Positions 1-8,695 of a DNA stretch of 64,000 bases are shown one piece after another (the stretch's first letter is position 1; each line of letters begins with the position of its first letter). The position numbers and the translations under genes are program-made. The DNA is from Flammeovirgaceae bacterium UBA6059 (GTDB lineage Bacteria > Bacteroidota > Bacteroidia > Cytophagales > Cyclobacteriaceae). The stretch lies in contig DIYH01000013.1 of assembly GCA_002435755.1 (NCBI GenBank), forward strand, positions 146,055-210,054, in the 5' to 3' direction. The notes beneath the pieces were generated by a model. That model ran no database searches and was not told the origin of the DNA. It was given only the letters and a program-made list of their open reading frames with translations.

Positions 1-1136
1 AAATAGTTATCGAAAAGATGGAACAGACTACCATATCCCTGATCAACGCGCTTACCGGCGTACTCCTGGAAAGTTGCTCCATTGGGGATAGAGGCCAATA
101 ACTGAATGCTGGCAGCTGTGGCTAGTGTGGGCTTGGCATTGTGTACCATTATTTGCTTTCCAAAGGCATGTGCCATGGATGCCGTCTTTCTGCACTCTGT
201 TATGCCACCACATTTGATCACGTCGGCATTGATGTAATCCACATTGGATATGGTAATGAGATCCTTCATCATCCATTTATTGTACTCGTGTTCACCAGCC
301 ATTACGGGTACGTCTAATGCATCGACAACCTGTCTTAGCCCTAGGTAGTCCTGCTGAAAGACCGGTTCTTCTATCGCATAGACATTAAAATCATTGATGA
401 TACGCTTGCTCATCAATATGGCGTCAGCAGGTAAGTAGCCATTGTTGAAATCAACCATGAGCCGGATATCATCACCTATAGCGTTTCTTATCTCTTTGAT
501 ACATTGATAAATCTCATTATCAGGGTAAGGGTTGACATTTTCCTGCCGGATACCCATCCGTGCTTTCACGGCTTTATAGCCTTGCTCAATAAAAGAAGCC
601 GCCTTCTGAGCCATTTCCAATGGGGACATGTAATCATCACCCTTTGATCGGCTGTATGAGCCATATACCTGGATCTTGTCTTTGCCGTTTCCTCCCAGCA
701 GTTTGTGGACTGGCATATTGAGCAGTTTGCCTTTGAGGTCCCAAAGTGCGCTATCGATACCGGCCAAAGTGCCGGGATGAATACCTGCCACACCGGCCTC
801 CATACCCTTCAGGTAAGCCTCATGCCAAATACCCTCGCTATCAAAAGGGTCTTTGCCTACTATGTATTGTTTCAGTTGCTTATCGATATAGAGATTAGCA
901 AATTTCTTGTTCGCTCCGTCGCTTTCTGCCCATCCGCTTACGCCAGCGTTAGTTTCGATCTTAACGAAATGTGCTTTCTTGAAATAGTAGCCTTTGACAT
1001 TTGTTATTTTGATGTCATCGGGTGTTGATAAAGATTTATCGATAGACGATTTCTTTTCTGACCCGCTTCCTGATAATGGGAGAGAAAGACCAAGAGCTCC
1101 GAGAGATGTATTTCTAATAAATGACTTTCTATCCAT
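1..1136 (-). CDS. Enolase-superfamily (mandelate racemase/muconate lactonizing type) enzyme, partial
   Basis: The reading frame opens at an ATG (1134-1136) and stays open to the window edge, so the C-terminus is missing. The N-terminus reads MDRKSFIRNTSLGALGLSLP, a Tat/Sec-like export signal with only a weak twin-basic motif. The body shows the superfamily pattern: KAVKARMG (K-x-R in place of the K-x-K base motif), metal ligands in LMVDFNNG, AIEEPV and AGEHEYN, then NADVIKCGG and MVHNAKP, which fit the Asp-His dyad of the mandelate racemase subgroup. Such enzymes dehydrate or epimerise sugar acids. The neighbouring uronate genes suggest a sugar-acid substrate, but the exact substrate cannot be read. 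It lies 11 bp downstream of the WD40-like gene on the same strand, so they probably share a transcript. Confidence 0.85.
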   Translation of the reverse strand, partial: MDRKSFIRNTSLGALGLSLPLSGSGSEKKSSIDKSLSTPDDIKITNVKGYYFKKAHFVKIETNAGVSGWAESDGANKKFANLYIDKQLKQYIVGKDPFDSEGIWHEAYLKGMEAGVAGIHPGTLAGIDSALWDLKGKLLNMPVHKLLGGNGKDKIQVYGSYSRSKGDDYMSPLEMAQKAASFIEQGYKAVKARMGIRQENVNPYPDNEIYQCIKEIRNAIGDDIRLMVDFNNGYLPADAILMSKRIINDFNVYAIEEPVFQQDYLGLRQVVDALDVPVMAGEHEYNKWMMKDLITISNVDYINADVIKCGGITECRKTASMAHAFGKQIMVHNAKPTLATAASIQLLASIPNGATFQEYAGKRVDQGYGSLFHLFDNY

Positions 1137-1147
1137 GTTTTCGTGAA

Positions 1148-2254
1148 TCAGTTACTCTTCTTATTGTAATCAACCTGCTCTTTTTTTATGCCTTCGTGCC
1201 TTCTTTCATTCAGATCAGGGTCTTCACCCATCCATGCCCATAGTTTGATCAGACCATTTTGATGAGCACTCACCAGAAAACTCCCATCCTCGTTAAAGTC
1301 AATGTATTCGGCATGATCGCCTGCCCATGCTTTATGTGCTACGGGTATGCGGTCATTCTTATACTTGAAAATATCACTTACGCGGTAGACCCAAATGTTT
1401 GAATCATGACCGGTAAAAGCAATATATCTTCCATTAGGATGCCAGGATACGGTCTCCATCTTACGACCGGTGTGATTAAATATGCGCTTCCTCTCACCTG
1501 ACTCCCATTCCCAAATAGCAATTGTTCCCTTTACTGGATTATTGCTTGCAGCTACGATATGCTTGCCATCAGGAGAAAATGAGGCTGCTGTGAACACTTC
1601 TTTGCCCTCCACTGTGCTGAGTTCCTGTACTTCCGTCCAGTCTGCTGTCTCATAGACCCTTACCTTGTTGTGACCTGCAGCCAGCAGGTACTTATCATCT
1701 TGAGTAAAAAAGAGCTCGTTACAAGTCGCTCCATAGTTGATGGTAGCTATTTCCTTACCCTCTGGCATGTCAAATACACGAATAAAGCCTGTTTGATTTC
1801 CCTGGGCATCTTTTGATTCCTCCTCTCCGGAAACAAGAAGTGATCCTTTGTTTGACCAGGTCAGACCGTCTATTCCATTTTTATGTTTGATCTCTTTCAG
1901 GTTTTTACCAGTCTTGGCATCAAACACTGTTACCAGGTAATCCTCGCTTCCTACTGCAACATATTTTCCATCTGAAGAGAATCCCGCCCTCTCAGCCTCC
2001 TGGGCCACATACTGTCGCCAGAGCTCTGCACCGTCGGAAGTACGCCACATAACTACCGAGTAGTCATACTTCGTAGCGCTTATGATATACTTTCCGTCCT
2101 TTGAAAATTCTACACTTTCAACAGAGCCTGGCTCACCTAATGCATCGGCTACCCTGGACCATACAGGCTCTAGCCTCAGTTGATAATCGTAACGCTGCTG
2201 TGCGTGGGCAAATTGGATAAGACATAGTGCCAGAATAGAGAGAGTTAAGCGCAT
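1148..2254 (-). CDS. Exported WD40/YVTN-like beta-propeller protein
   Basis: 368 aa with a clear signal peptide (MRLTLSILALCLIQFAHAQ) followed by about seven repeats of the kind FSKDGKYIISA, FSSDGKYVAVGS, FSPDGKHIVAAS, WHPNGRYIAFTG and FNEDGSFLVSAHQNGLIKLW. These are WD40-type blades, each with an SPDGK turn and an h-x-h-W/F-D strand. A seven-bladed propeller is expected to act as a periplasmic binding scaffold, and no catalytic residues are evident. It is the first gene of a probable two-gene unit with the enolase-superfamily gene, so an accessory role in the same sugar-acid system is an inference. Confidence 0.8.
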   Translation of the reverse strand: MRLTLSILALCLIQFAHAQQRYDYQLRLEPVWSRVADALGEPGSVESVEFSKDGKYIISATKYDYSVVMWRTSDGAELWRQYVAQEAERAGFSSDGKYVAVGSEDYLVTVFDAKTGKNLKEIKHKNGIDGLTWSNKGSLLVSGEEESKDAQGNQTGFIRVFDMPEGKEIATINYGATCNELFFTQDDKYLLAAGHNKVRVYETADWTEVQELSTVEGKEVFTAASFSPDGKHIVAASNNPVKGTIAIWEWESGERKRIFNHTGRKMETVSWHPNGRYIAFTGHDSNIWVYRVSDIFKYKNDRIPVAHKAWAGDHAEYIDFNEDGSFLVSAHQNGLIKLWAWMGEDPDLNERRHEGIKKEQVDYNKKSN

Positions 2255-2354
2255 GAATAAAGCTGTGATTTCTTGTAAGACGAATAAAAAGACTGTGGCC
2301 CTGTATAGTACTGTAGTAGTTTTAAGCAGGGTAAGCCTTTAAAGAACACGTCTA

Positions 2355-2966
2355 ATGGCTATGAAAATCATTGGAATTGGAGCGAATTACTATGATGCGC
2401 AAGAAACCAAAGGTCCAAAGCCAGTTGAGCTAATGATCTTTAGCAAGCCGTCTACCTCACTTGCTAGCGGTAGTGTCTTTCACTACCCGAAGTATATAAA
2501 AGAAGTGTTTTATGAAATGGAGATCGTGCTAAAGATATCAAGACGCTTGAAAGACGTAACTGAGGACCAAGCCTTTGAGGCTTTTGATGAGATATGTCTA
2601 GGTATAGACTGGACTGCCAAAGACCTGCAAAAACAAGCTAAATCAAAAGGCTGGCCATGGGCCTTTGCTAAGGGTTTTGACGAAGCTGCCTTCTTGGGAG
2701 AGTGGCTACCAGTCTCCCACTTTGATAATGTAAGAGCATTGGACCTTACTTTCAAAGTGAATGGAGAAGTCAAACTCAAAGGAAACACTATGCAGGTGAT
2801 CGCGTCTTACGAACAGATCATATCTGAAACCTCAAAGTATATGACACTGGAGCCAGGAGACCTTATCATGACAGGTACACCACCCAAGCCAGGCCCAATA
2901 CACAAAGGCGACCACTGTGAAGGGTATATAGGAGATACAAAATACCTGGACTTTGAGGTGGTATGA
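2355..2966 (+). CDS. Fumarylacetoacetate hydrolase (FAH) family protein
   Basis: 203 aa. The FAH core is visible: FYEMEIVLKI carries the E-x-E metal ligands, GIDWTAKDLQ carries the conserved Asp, and KGFDEAAFLGEW and LEPGDLIMTGTPPKPGP match the C-terminal family block. This single-domain length fits FAHD1-like acylpyruvases and oxaloacetate decarboxylases, and the diketo-acid hydrolases of sugar catabolism. Two ATG codons (2355 and 2361) are equally possible. The stop overlaps the start of the downstream beta-helix gene (ATGA), so the two are translationally coupled. A role in cleaving a keto-acid from uronate or deoxysugar breakdown is inferred from context only. Confidence 0.85.
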   Translation: MAMKIIGIGANYYDAQETKGPKPVELMIFSKPSTSLASGSVFHYPKYIKEVFYEMEIVLKISRRLKDVTEDQAFEAFDEICLGIDWTAKDLQKQAKSKGWPWAFAKGFDEAAFLGEWLPVSHFDNVRALDLTFKVNGEVKLKGNTMQVIASYEQIISETSKYMTLEPGDLIMTGTPPKPGPIHKGDHCEGYIGDTKYLDFEVV

Positions 2967-5113
2967 AAAGAGTTTGGGGCACAGCTTGGCTTTGGATCAT
3001 GATATCTTACTTGGGTATGGCGCAGGTTGTAGTCGATCCTGCCGATAACGTAGCTTCGACTATTAACAATGCCCAACCGGGAGATACAATTTACTTAAGT
3101 CCTGGTTTTTACAGCGGAAGGTTGGATATTGAGATACAAGGAGGGTGGGACCAGCCAGTTGTGATCACGAGTCTGGATACATCCTTTGAGCAGATGGCCG
3201 TTATAGATGGTAGAGCAGATCGACCAAGCTTTCAGGCCAATGATTCTTGGCTGAGAATTCGTAATTCACAATGGTTAGAAATAGTAGAAGTACAATTTCA
3301 AAATGGATGGACTGATCCTATTGATATAGAATCATCAAGTTTCATCTCCTTTAAAAGGTGCATATTCACAGGAGGAAGAAGACTCATCAATGCTGAAGGA
3401 CCTAGAACGAGCCATATCCTTGTTGAGAATTGCTTTTGGGATCAGGGAGCTACCTATATGTGGAATATTGATGTGTGGTCAGATGATAATGCCTGGCACT
3501 CTTTACATAGTGGAAACCTACGTTTTTTTAATGGAAGTTTGTTTACTACCAAGGGTACAGCGGGACATCATGTCATTCGTGGTAACACTATTCAGTATGC
3601 CTTCAATGGGCTTAGGTGGAATGGTGAGGAAGGTAAAGATGAGAACATAGAAATCTATGAGAATCGTATCTCTCACATACGGGATAATGACTTTGAACCT
3701 GAGCGATATGCGAACAACTTGTTTATTCGCAACAATCGCTCTCACAATGTGCACAAAACATTATCGATAGACAATGTGAATGGAGGTAACATCTATTACT
3801 TCGGAAATGTCATTACCACAGACAATACAAGCCGTACGAGAAGTATCGCCACTGGTTTTTATAAAATATACGGTGAGGACCGCAATCTGTCTCAGCCTGT
3901 TTATATCTTCAACAACAGCTTCTATGGGACTGGTCGGGTGCATGGATCGATCAATAATCGGGTCATCCAACACGTCATTCATGTGAACAATGCGTATGAT
4001 CTAACTCGACGGGAATGGGAGTTGGATCAGTGGAATGAGACGCTTAGATATAATCATGATATTAGTAACAAGCCTTTCTCAAACATTTTGATTGATAATG
4101 GTCAGGAACAACATGGTATAGTAGACGACCCACTGTTCAGTGATCCGCTTGAAAGTCGTGACGTATCTCTGTCAGCTGCCAGTCCTGCGGTAGATGCTGG
4201 TACTTTCGTTGAGCTGCCAGGTATATATTGGACACAGCGCTATGATCAAGAGGCTCCTGATATTGGTGCATTTGAGCTTGATAAGATGTTTGTTGGACCC
4301 CATTTTCAATCAACCGATAGTTTAGAACATCCAAGAATAACGCAGGTTATCTCTTTTGGAGATTCTATGGATGTCTCATTCTCAACATCTATTGATCCCA
4401 TGTCGGTAGCGGGTGGGCTTGTAGTTACATCCTTGTCAGGAGATATCTCATTTCCTGTCGACTTCAACCTTGTTCATAAAGGTCAGACGGTTAGATTGCC
4501 CTATTCAACTCCCATCCAGAGCGTAGATGTGACCACTGCCCTAAGAAGTAAAGCTGGGGAGCAAGCCACCCAATGGGCTAATGCCAGCCACTTTTCTTAT
4601 CAACCTTATGAAGAGATCGTTCACCTGCTGCCGATGACCGTTGGCAATGGAACTGTCGTAGTTTCAACTGACCGACGCATATTGATGAAAGGTGACACAA
4701 TCACGTTGATCGCAATGTCCCAAGAAGGAAGCAGGTTCACTGGTTGGTCAGGAGATATGGCCAGCGGAGATTCGATTATCAATGCTGTTTTGGATAGAAG
4801 CATGTGGTTAATTGCCAATTTCGGAGAGCTTGAAAGTGAAGAAGAGGAGGTTAGCGTTGAAGAACCCCTATCTGCGAAAACCGCTAGGGAGCCGTTACTG
4901 TATCCTAATCCAACCAACGATTTTCTTTTTTTGACCACAGATATGGGTACCATTAGTGATATTACTCTTTCTGATATGAGTGGTCGAGTAAGACTCAAAC
5001 CGCAGATCGATCAAAATATGATCTCTTTAAAAACTGTACCAGCAGGTTTGTATATTCTAAAGTTCAGTTACAATAGTAAAAAGTTCACGCAGAGAGTGTT
5101 CAAAATTGATTGA
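2963..5113 (+). CDS. Secreted parallel beta-helix protein with T9SS C-terminal sorting tail
   Basis: 716 aa. It has a signal peptide (MKRVWGTAWLWIMISYLGMA). Residues about 20-440 are a right-handed parallel beta-helix rich in Asn/Gly turns: it opens with INNAQPGDTIYLSPGFYSG, as in PL6/chondroitinase-B-like proteins, and closes with SPAVDAGTF and DIGAFELD. Residues about 550-620 (GSRFTGWSGDMASGDS) look like an InlB-type B-repeat domain. After an acidic linker comes a type A sorting domain: LLYPNPTNDFLFL, then LSDMSGRV, VPAGLYILKF and a basic end. The protein should be exported by Sec and then moved to the cell surface by the type IX system. A polysaccharide lyase function on a uronate-containing glycan is plausible but catalytic residues cannot be assigned by eye. 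Confidence 0.85.
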   Translation: MKRVWGTAWLWIMISYLGMAQVVVDPADNVASTINNAQPGDTIYLSPGFYSGRLDIEIQGGWDQPVVITSLDTSFEQMAVIDGRADRPSFQANDSWLRIRNSQWLEIVEVQFQNGWTDPIDIESSSFISFKRCIFTGGRRLINAEGPRTSHILVENCFWDQGATYMWNIDVWSDDNAWHSLHSGNLRFFNGSLFTTKGTAGHHVIRGNTIQYAFNGLRWNGEEGKDENIEIYENRISHIRDNDFEPERYANNLFIRNNRSHNVHKTLSIDNVNGGNIYYFGNVITTDNTSRTRSIATGFYKIYGEDRNLSQPVYIFNNSFYGTGRVHGSINNRVIQHVIHVNNAYDLTRREWELDQWNETLRYNHDISNKPFSNILIDNGQEQHGIVDDPLFSDPLESRDVSLSAASPAVDAGTFVELPGIYWTQRYDQEAPDIGAFELDKMFVGPHFQSTDSLEHPRITQVISFGDSMDVSFSTSIDPMSVAGGLVVTSLSGDISFPVDFNLVHKGQTVRLPYSTPIQSVDVTTALRSKAGEQATQWANASHFSYQPYEEIVHLLPMTVGNGTVVVSTDRRILMKGDTITLIAMSQEGSRFTGWSGDMASGDSIINAVLDRSMWLIANFGELESEEEEVSVEEPLSAKTAREPLLYPNPTNDFLFLTTDMGTISDITLSDMSGRVRLKPQIDQNMISLKTVPAGLYILKFSYNSKKFTQRVFKID

Positions 5114-5119
5114 TCTTTA

Positions 5120-5850
5120 AGCTTTGTATTTTTCATAACCTTATCTTGACGGGTACCTTTAGATATCAGTATCACGATATTGTCTGGTCGAAGACCCCTT
5201 ACGTCGGAAAACACCATATGCCCATTTCTTCGGCACTTTATTCAAGCTTTGGGTAGGATAGATTGCCTCTAGGCTTCCGTGCTGTGCTAAAGTCTGCTAT
5301 TTCCAGTAGGTGCACTTCGATATCTCTTAAAGTAAGGTCTTCTTTGGATGTCCTAAAATCAAAATCTTACCAGATATTTGGATATGAATACTTCTAATAT
5401 GATATTCCAAATTTGCCCGTAATCATACTCAGGTGAACTCTTGTCAATATTGACATAGATCGGATAGGTATGTGGATGACGATCCCCATTTTCGATAGTG
5501 GTATGGCTAAAACTATTGTGTTCGAACACTCCACCTGCCAGCATAAAGATGGCAATGCCATACCTGGAATTGCTAATGACAATATTGTCAAAGAGGTTGT
5601 AGCTTGTGCCTGTTGTGAATCCAGTCCTAAACTCAATCGATGGAGAGGCCAGGAGTGTGCTGCCTGATAAGATGTATAAGGAGATGCTGGGCTTGAAAAA
5701 TAGAGTGCCACTCCTAGATACTTCTGGAGGTATGACTAAAGTGCCTCCTCCCGCATTTGCACATGCATTAATGGCTTTTTAAATGGCTTGTGTGCTCATA
5801 CTACTATCACCAATAGCACCATAGTCTTCTATAGAAAAAAGGGCTGCCCA
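5120..5850 (-). pseudogene. Decayed GH28 polygalacturonase-like gene
   Basis: The minus strand keeps recognisable GH28 pieces: DYGAIGDSSMSTQAI, an in-frame TAA (5779-5781), then KAINACANAGGGTLVIPP, SGTLFFKPSISLYI and GSTLLASPS. The same frame then jumps to FRTGFTTGTSYNLFDNIVIS, GIAIFMLAGGVFEHNSF and TIENGDRHPHTYPIYVNI. Further on, in other frames, come ILILGHPKKTL, LTLRDIEVHLLEIADF and VRGLRPDNIVILIS. The stretch that would carry the catalytic NTD, DD and GHG motifs is gone, and at least two frameshifts and several stops follow. It lies downstream of the LacI gene on the same strand and converges on the beta-helix gene. I infer a former pectinase of this uronate locus that no longer makes enzyme. 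Confidence 0.75.
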
Positions 5851-5990
5851 CAAGCAGGCAACCCGAACACACGAAGAAGTATTACAATGAAGGTTATTGT
5901 AATCGTTGATTTGGTGAGTATTTTAAAGGTTGAAAGAATTGACCTTTCTTTTCCATTAATCTATATTCTCTTGACGCAGAGATTTCAGTA

Positions 5991-7016
5991 TCACCCTTTA
6001 ATGCGACGTGTTGAATCACGTAATACTAACTTACTGGGCACGATTCGTTTTTCATAGACAGGATTGTCCAATTGTACTTCCTTGAGAAGCAATTCTGCTG
6101 CTATCCTCCCAAGCTCATAAGCCGGAATCTCAACGCTTGATAGCGAAGGTTCGGTAAAAGCCGAGAAATAATCATTGTTAAAACCGATCACGCATATATC
6201 TTCAGGTATACGTAATCCTTTTTGCTTGATGGTATGCATCATTTCTAATGCTCCCTGATCGTTGATGGCAAATATTCCGTCTGGAGGCTCGGGTAAGTCA
6301 AGTAAATGATTAGTGTACTCTCGAACATTTGAAGCAGCGTAAGATGAATAGATCACCAGTTCCTCGTTGACTTCCAGATTGTGATGTAATAGTGCATCCT
6401 GGTAGCCTTTGAGACGCCAACGGCTGTTGTAAAGGTTAAGAGGACCTGATATGCGTGCTATCCTGCTACAACCCATCTCGACGAGGTGACTTGTAGCCTT
6501 AAAGGCTGCCTCATAATTGTCAGACATGACTTTGGGTGTTTCAAGCGTGTCAACAACACGGTCGAAAAAAACAAGGGGAACACCCTTGTCCATTATTCTT
6601 TGAAAGGGCTTCTCTGAGGATGTCTCCTTCGACACTGATATGATAATGCCATCTACGAAGCTGTTGAGGAGCGTCTGGATGTTATTGAACTCAATGTGCT
6701 GTGATTCATTGCTCTGACATACCATGATGTTATAGCCTGCTTTGCTAGCTTCATCTTGAATGCCGCCTATGGCTTTAGAGAAAAATCGATTAACCGTTTC
6801 CGGGATAATCACACCGATAACATGAGTCTGTTTTTTCCTCAGACTCAGCGCGATGGAGTTAGGTTGATAGTCCAACTGCTGCGCTAGTTCGAGGACTGCT
6901 TCCTTCGTTTTGGGGTTCACGTCAGAATGATTGGTGAGTGCCCTTGAAACAGTAGAAGTAGATATACCTAATTTCTTGGCAATATCCTTAATTGTGACAG
7001 AGTTGCTACGGAGCAT
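5991..7016 (-). CDS. LacI-family transcriptional regulator
   Basis: 341 aa from the ATG at 7014-7016. The HTH is textbook LacI: VTIKDIAKKLGISTSTVSRA, then PNSIALSLRKKQTHVIGVII as the hinge and start of the periplasmic-binding-protein-like sensor domain. The C-terminus (EDICVIGFNNDYFSAFTEPS, ELGRIAAELLL) is also standard. An upstream TTG (7040) would add eight residues and is less likely because LacI proteins normally begin only a few residues before VTIKDIA. Upstream lie a GCAAACGTTTGC palindrome and a tandem pair of related 12-mers, probably its own operators. Its position next to a GH28 remnant and the uronate operon suggests a uronate or pectin-derived inducer (inference). Confidence 0.92.
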   Translation of the reverse strand: MLRSNSVTIKDIAKKLGISTSTVSRALTNHSDVNPKTKEAVLELAQQLDYQPNSIALSLRKKQTHVIGVIIPETVNRFFSKAIGGIQDEASKAGYNIMVCQSNESQHIEFNNIQTLLNSFVDGIIISVSKETSSEKPFQRIMDKGVPLVFFDRVVDTLETPKVMSDNYEAAFKATSHLVEMGCSRIARISGPLNLYNSRWRLKGYQDALLHHNLEVNEELVIYSSYAASNVREYTNHLLDLPEPPDGIFAINDQGALEMMHTIKQKGLRIPEDICVIGFNNDYFSAFTEPSLSSVEIPAYELGRIAAELLLKEVQLDNPVYEKRIVPSKLVLRDSTRRIKG

Positions 7017-7075
7017 AAACGACTGAATTGGTTCTAACAAATCTAGCCATTCTGAAACCTGGTTTATTCATTATC

Positions 7076-7087
7076 GCAAACGTTTGC
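7076..7087. promoter_or_regulatory. LacI-type operator GCAAACGTTTGC
   Basis: A perfect 12-bp palindrome with the central CG typical of LacI/GalR-family operators, 60 bp upstream of the lacI-like start codon. It is placed to control the regulator gene itself and possibly the divergent sigma-factor gene. Confidence 0.65.
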
Positions 7088-7114
7088 TTCCTATTATTGA
7101 AAGTCTTTGAAATT

Positions 7115-7138
7115 GGGAACGTTACCGGGAACGTGCCC
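7115..7138. promoter_or_regulatory. Tandem pair of LacI-like half-palindromes
   Basis: Two direct 12-bp units, GGGAACGTTACC and GGGAACGTGCCC, each a near-palindrome around ACGT, lie head to tail between the divergent lacI-like and ECF sigma genes. They share the AACGTT core with the palindrome at 7076-7087, which suggests cooperative binding by one LacI-family protein. Confidence 0.5.
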
Positions 7139-7250
7139 ATTGAAAAATCACAATAATTGAAGTCAAAATGAGAAATAATTTCAATTTAATTCCCTAAAAT
7201 AGACTAGTTGAATTAGATATTTGAAATTACGGACTTGGTAGAATAGAGAT

Positions 7251-7838
7251 ATGATGACTGTTGTAAATACTTCTGATATCAGAGTTGATTTGAAAGTAAA
7301 AAGAGATGAAATTGACTTTCTGATCCGTAGGTTTTTGAGTCATGGTGAAGATCACGTTTTTGACGAGTTGTTCAGGAAAATGTACGCTCCACTTTGTCAT
7401 TTTGCTCTGCGTGTAGTCAATGAAAAGTCAGCGGCAGAAGAGGTGGTAAGTGATGTTTTTCTTAAAATATGGAATCACAGAGAGTTTATTGAAATTAGCA
7501 CATCGGCAAAGTCTTACTTATACATGTCCGTTAGAAATAAGGCATTGGACTTTTTGAGAAAGGAAAAAAAGAATGCAAACCAATCTGATATTGCTGAAGC
7601 CGCAAGTTTTGAGGACGATAGCGTTACCGCAATCGACATGTTAGCCTATGAAGATATGAATCGGCGCGTGCAGATTGCGATTAGAGGCCTTCCCCCTAAA
7701 TGCCGAGAGATTTTTAGGTTAAGTAGAGAAGAGGGATTGAAATATGCTGAAATAGCCAATCAACTTGAACTATCAGTGAAAACCATTGAAACTCAAATGG
7801 GTCGAGCTCTTCGACATATGAGAGCACAGTTGTTATGA
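7251..7838 (+). CDS. ECF-type RNA polymerase sigma-70 factor
   Basis: 195 aa. Region 2 is seen in FDELFRKMYAPLCHFALRVV and AAEEVVSDVFLKIW, with YLYMSVRNKALDFLR as region 2.4. Region 4 is LPPKCREIFRLSREEGLKYA followed by EIANQLELSVKTIETQMGRA. This is the Bacteroidota-type ECF sigma that normally works with a FecR anti-sigma and a SusC/SusD pair. None of those follows: the next 850 bp hold no convincing gene. It is transcribed divergently from the LacI gene across the operator cluster. ATG at 7251 or 7254 are both usable. It may control a distant locus or be an orphan left by local gene loss. Confidence 0.92.
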   Translation: MMTVVNTSDIRVDLKVKRDEIDFLIRRFLSHGEDHVFDELFRKMYAPLCHFALRVVNEKSAAEEVVSDVFLKIWNHREFIEISTSAKSYLYMSVRNKALDFLRKEKKNANQSDIAEAASFEDDSVTAIDMLAYEDMNRRVQIAIRGLPPKCREIFRLSREEGLKYAEIANQLELSVKTIETQMGRALRHMRAQLL

Positions 7839-8165
7839 CCAAACTTAAGCTTCCACGATTTAATTACAGGTTCCATACATCATGCGCTAAGCTAACTTCG
7901 CCAACCCCCCAAAATTAGTGTTGCTAAATACATATGAAATGATAAGTTTCTCCTAAAGTTGAATTATTGATTATCGAAAACCAGTTTCGTGTGTATCCTG
8001 ACAATGACCTACCCTGATTGTTCATTGGAACATATCAGTACTAAGAATTATAACTCCAGAATAGTTAGGTGAAAGCTAGCTCACTTCATTACGAGCAGTA
8101 TCCCATATAACCACCTAACAACAGGCTATTAAGGGTCTTGACCTTTTGAGCCCGTCACATTAAAT
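7839..8165. other. Intergenic stretch without recognisable gene
   Basis: I see no open frame of useful length, no clear terminator hairpin and no repeat here. A FecR or SusC gene would be expected after the sigma factor and is absent. Confidence 0.5.
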
Positions 8166-8396
8166 ATGGCAGTGGTCAAACACAAATCCGATTGGGAAAT
8201 GTTAGCAAAGTATTACTTTGAGAATACTGCGGGCAATAAGGATAACAGGTCTTATTGGACCAAAACTATTGACATTGACACAGAAAAGAATCAACCTAGA
8301 TGCCATCAGAGTGTCTCTTTTGATACGGAAAGAGCACTTAAGGATCTAAAAACGAGGATAAAAGCTTTGGAGAGCATAAGCCTTAAAATATTGTGA
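8166..8396 (+). CDS. Small hypothetical protein
   Basis: 76 aa, basic and charged (MAVVKHKSDWEMLAKYYFEN at the N-terminus, ERALKDLKTRIKALESISLK at the C-terminus, the latter able to form an amphipathic helix). I recognise no family. It has no obvious ribosome binding site and lies alone in a gene-poor stretch between the sigma factor and the uronate operon. It may be a genuine small gene, the tail of a lost gene, or a chance frame. Confidence 0.3.
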   Translation: MAVVKHKSDWEMLAKYYFENTAGNKDNRSYWTKTIDIDTEKNQPRCHQSVSFDTERALKDLKTRIKALESISLKIL

Positions 8397-8695
8397 CATA
8401 CCGTTGATTTATAACAATAGTGCCTTTTTATTCAGTCATAATTCTGGCATATGATAGTCTTTATCCTAGTGCTTAGCGTTCTCGTAGTACAGGCTTATTT
8501 ACAGTTTCTTTCATGTTTGTATTTATTGGCTATGCTACACATCTGAATCCGTTGAATGGGAAATTATTGTTTCGTGATTTCATTGAACACCCAAGTGGTA
8601 GTTAGGACTTTGTTTTTTATTGAGAAAAGATTTAGGCCTAAGACTAAGGGATGTATTTAGGGTGTACGTCGTATATATGAATATTAACTCGAAGA
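8397..8695. other. Leader region of the uronate operon
   Basis: Contains a 31-codon very hydrophobic frame (8451-8546) and a TTAGGCCTAA palindrome (8632-8641), 55 bp before the first operon gene. The promoter of the uxuB-uxaE-uxuA-uxaC operon should lie here. No exact copy of the AACGTT operators seen near the LacI gene was found in this stretch. Confidence 0.4.

Noticed and set aside
5788..6057. Plus-strand 89-residue frame between the GH28 remnant and the LacI gene
   Set aside because: It covers the end of lacI and the remnant on the opposite strand and lacks any motif.
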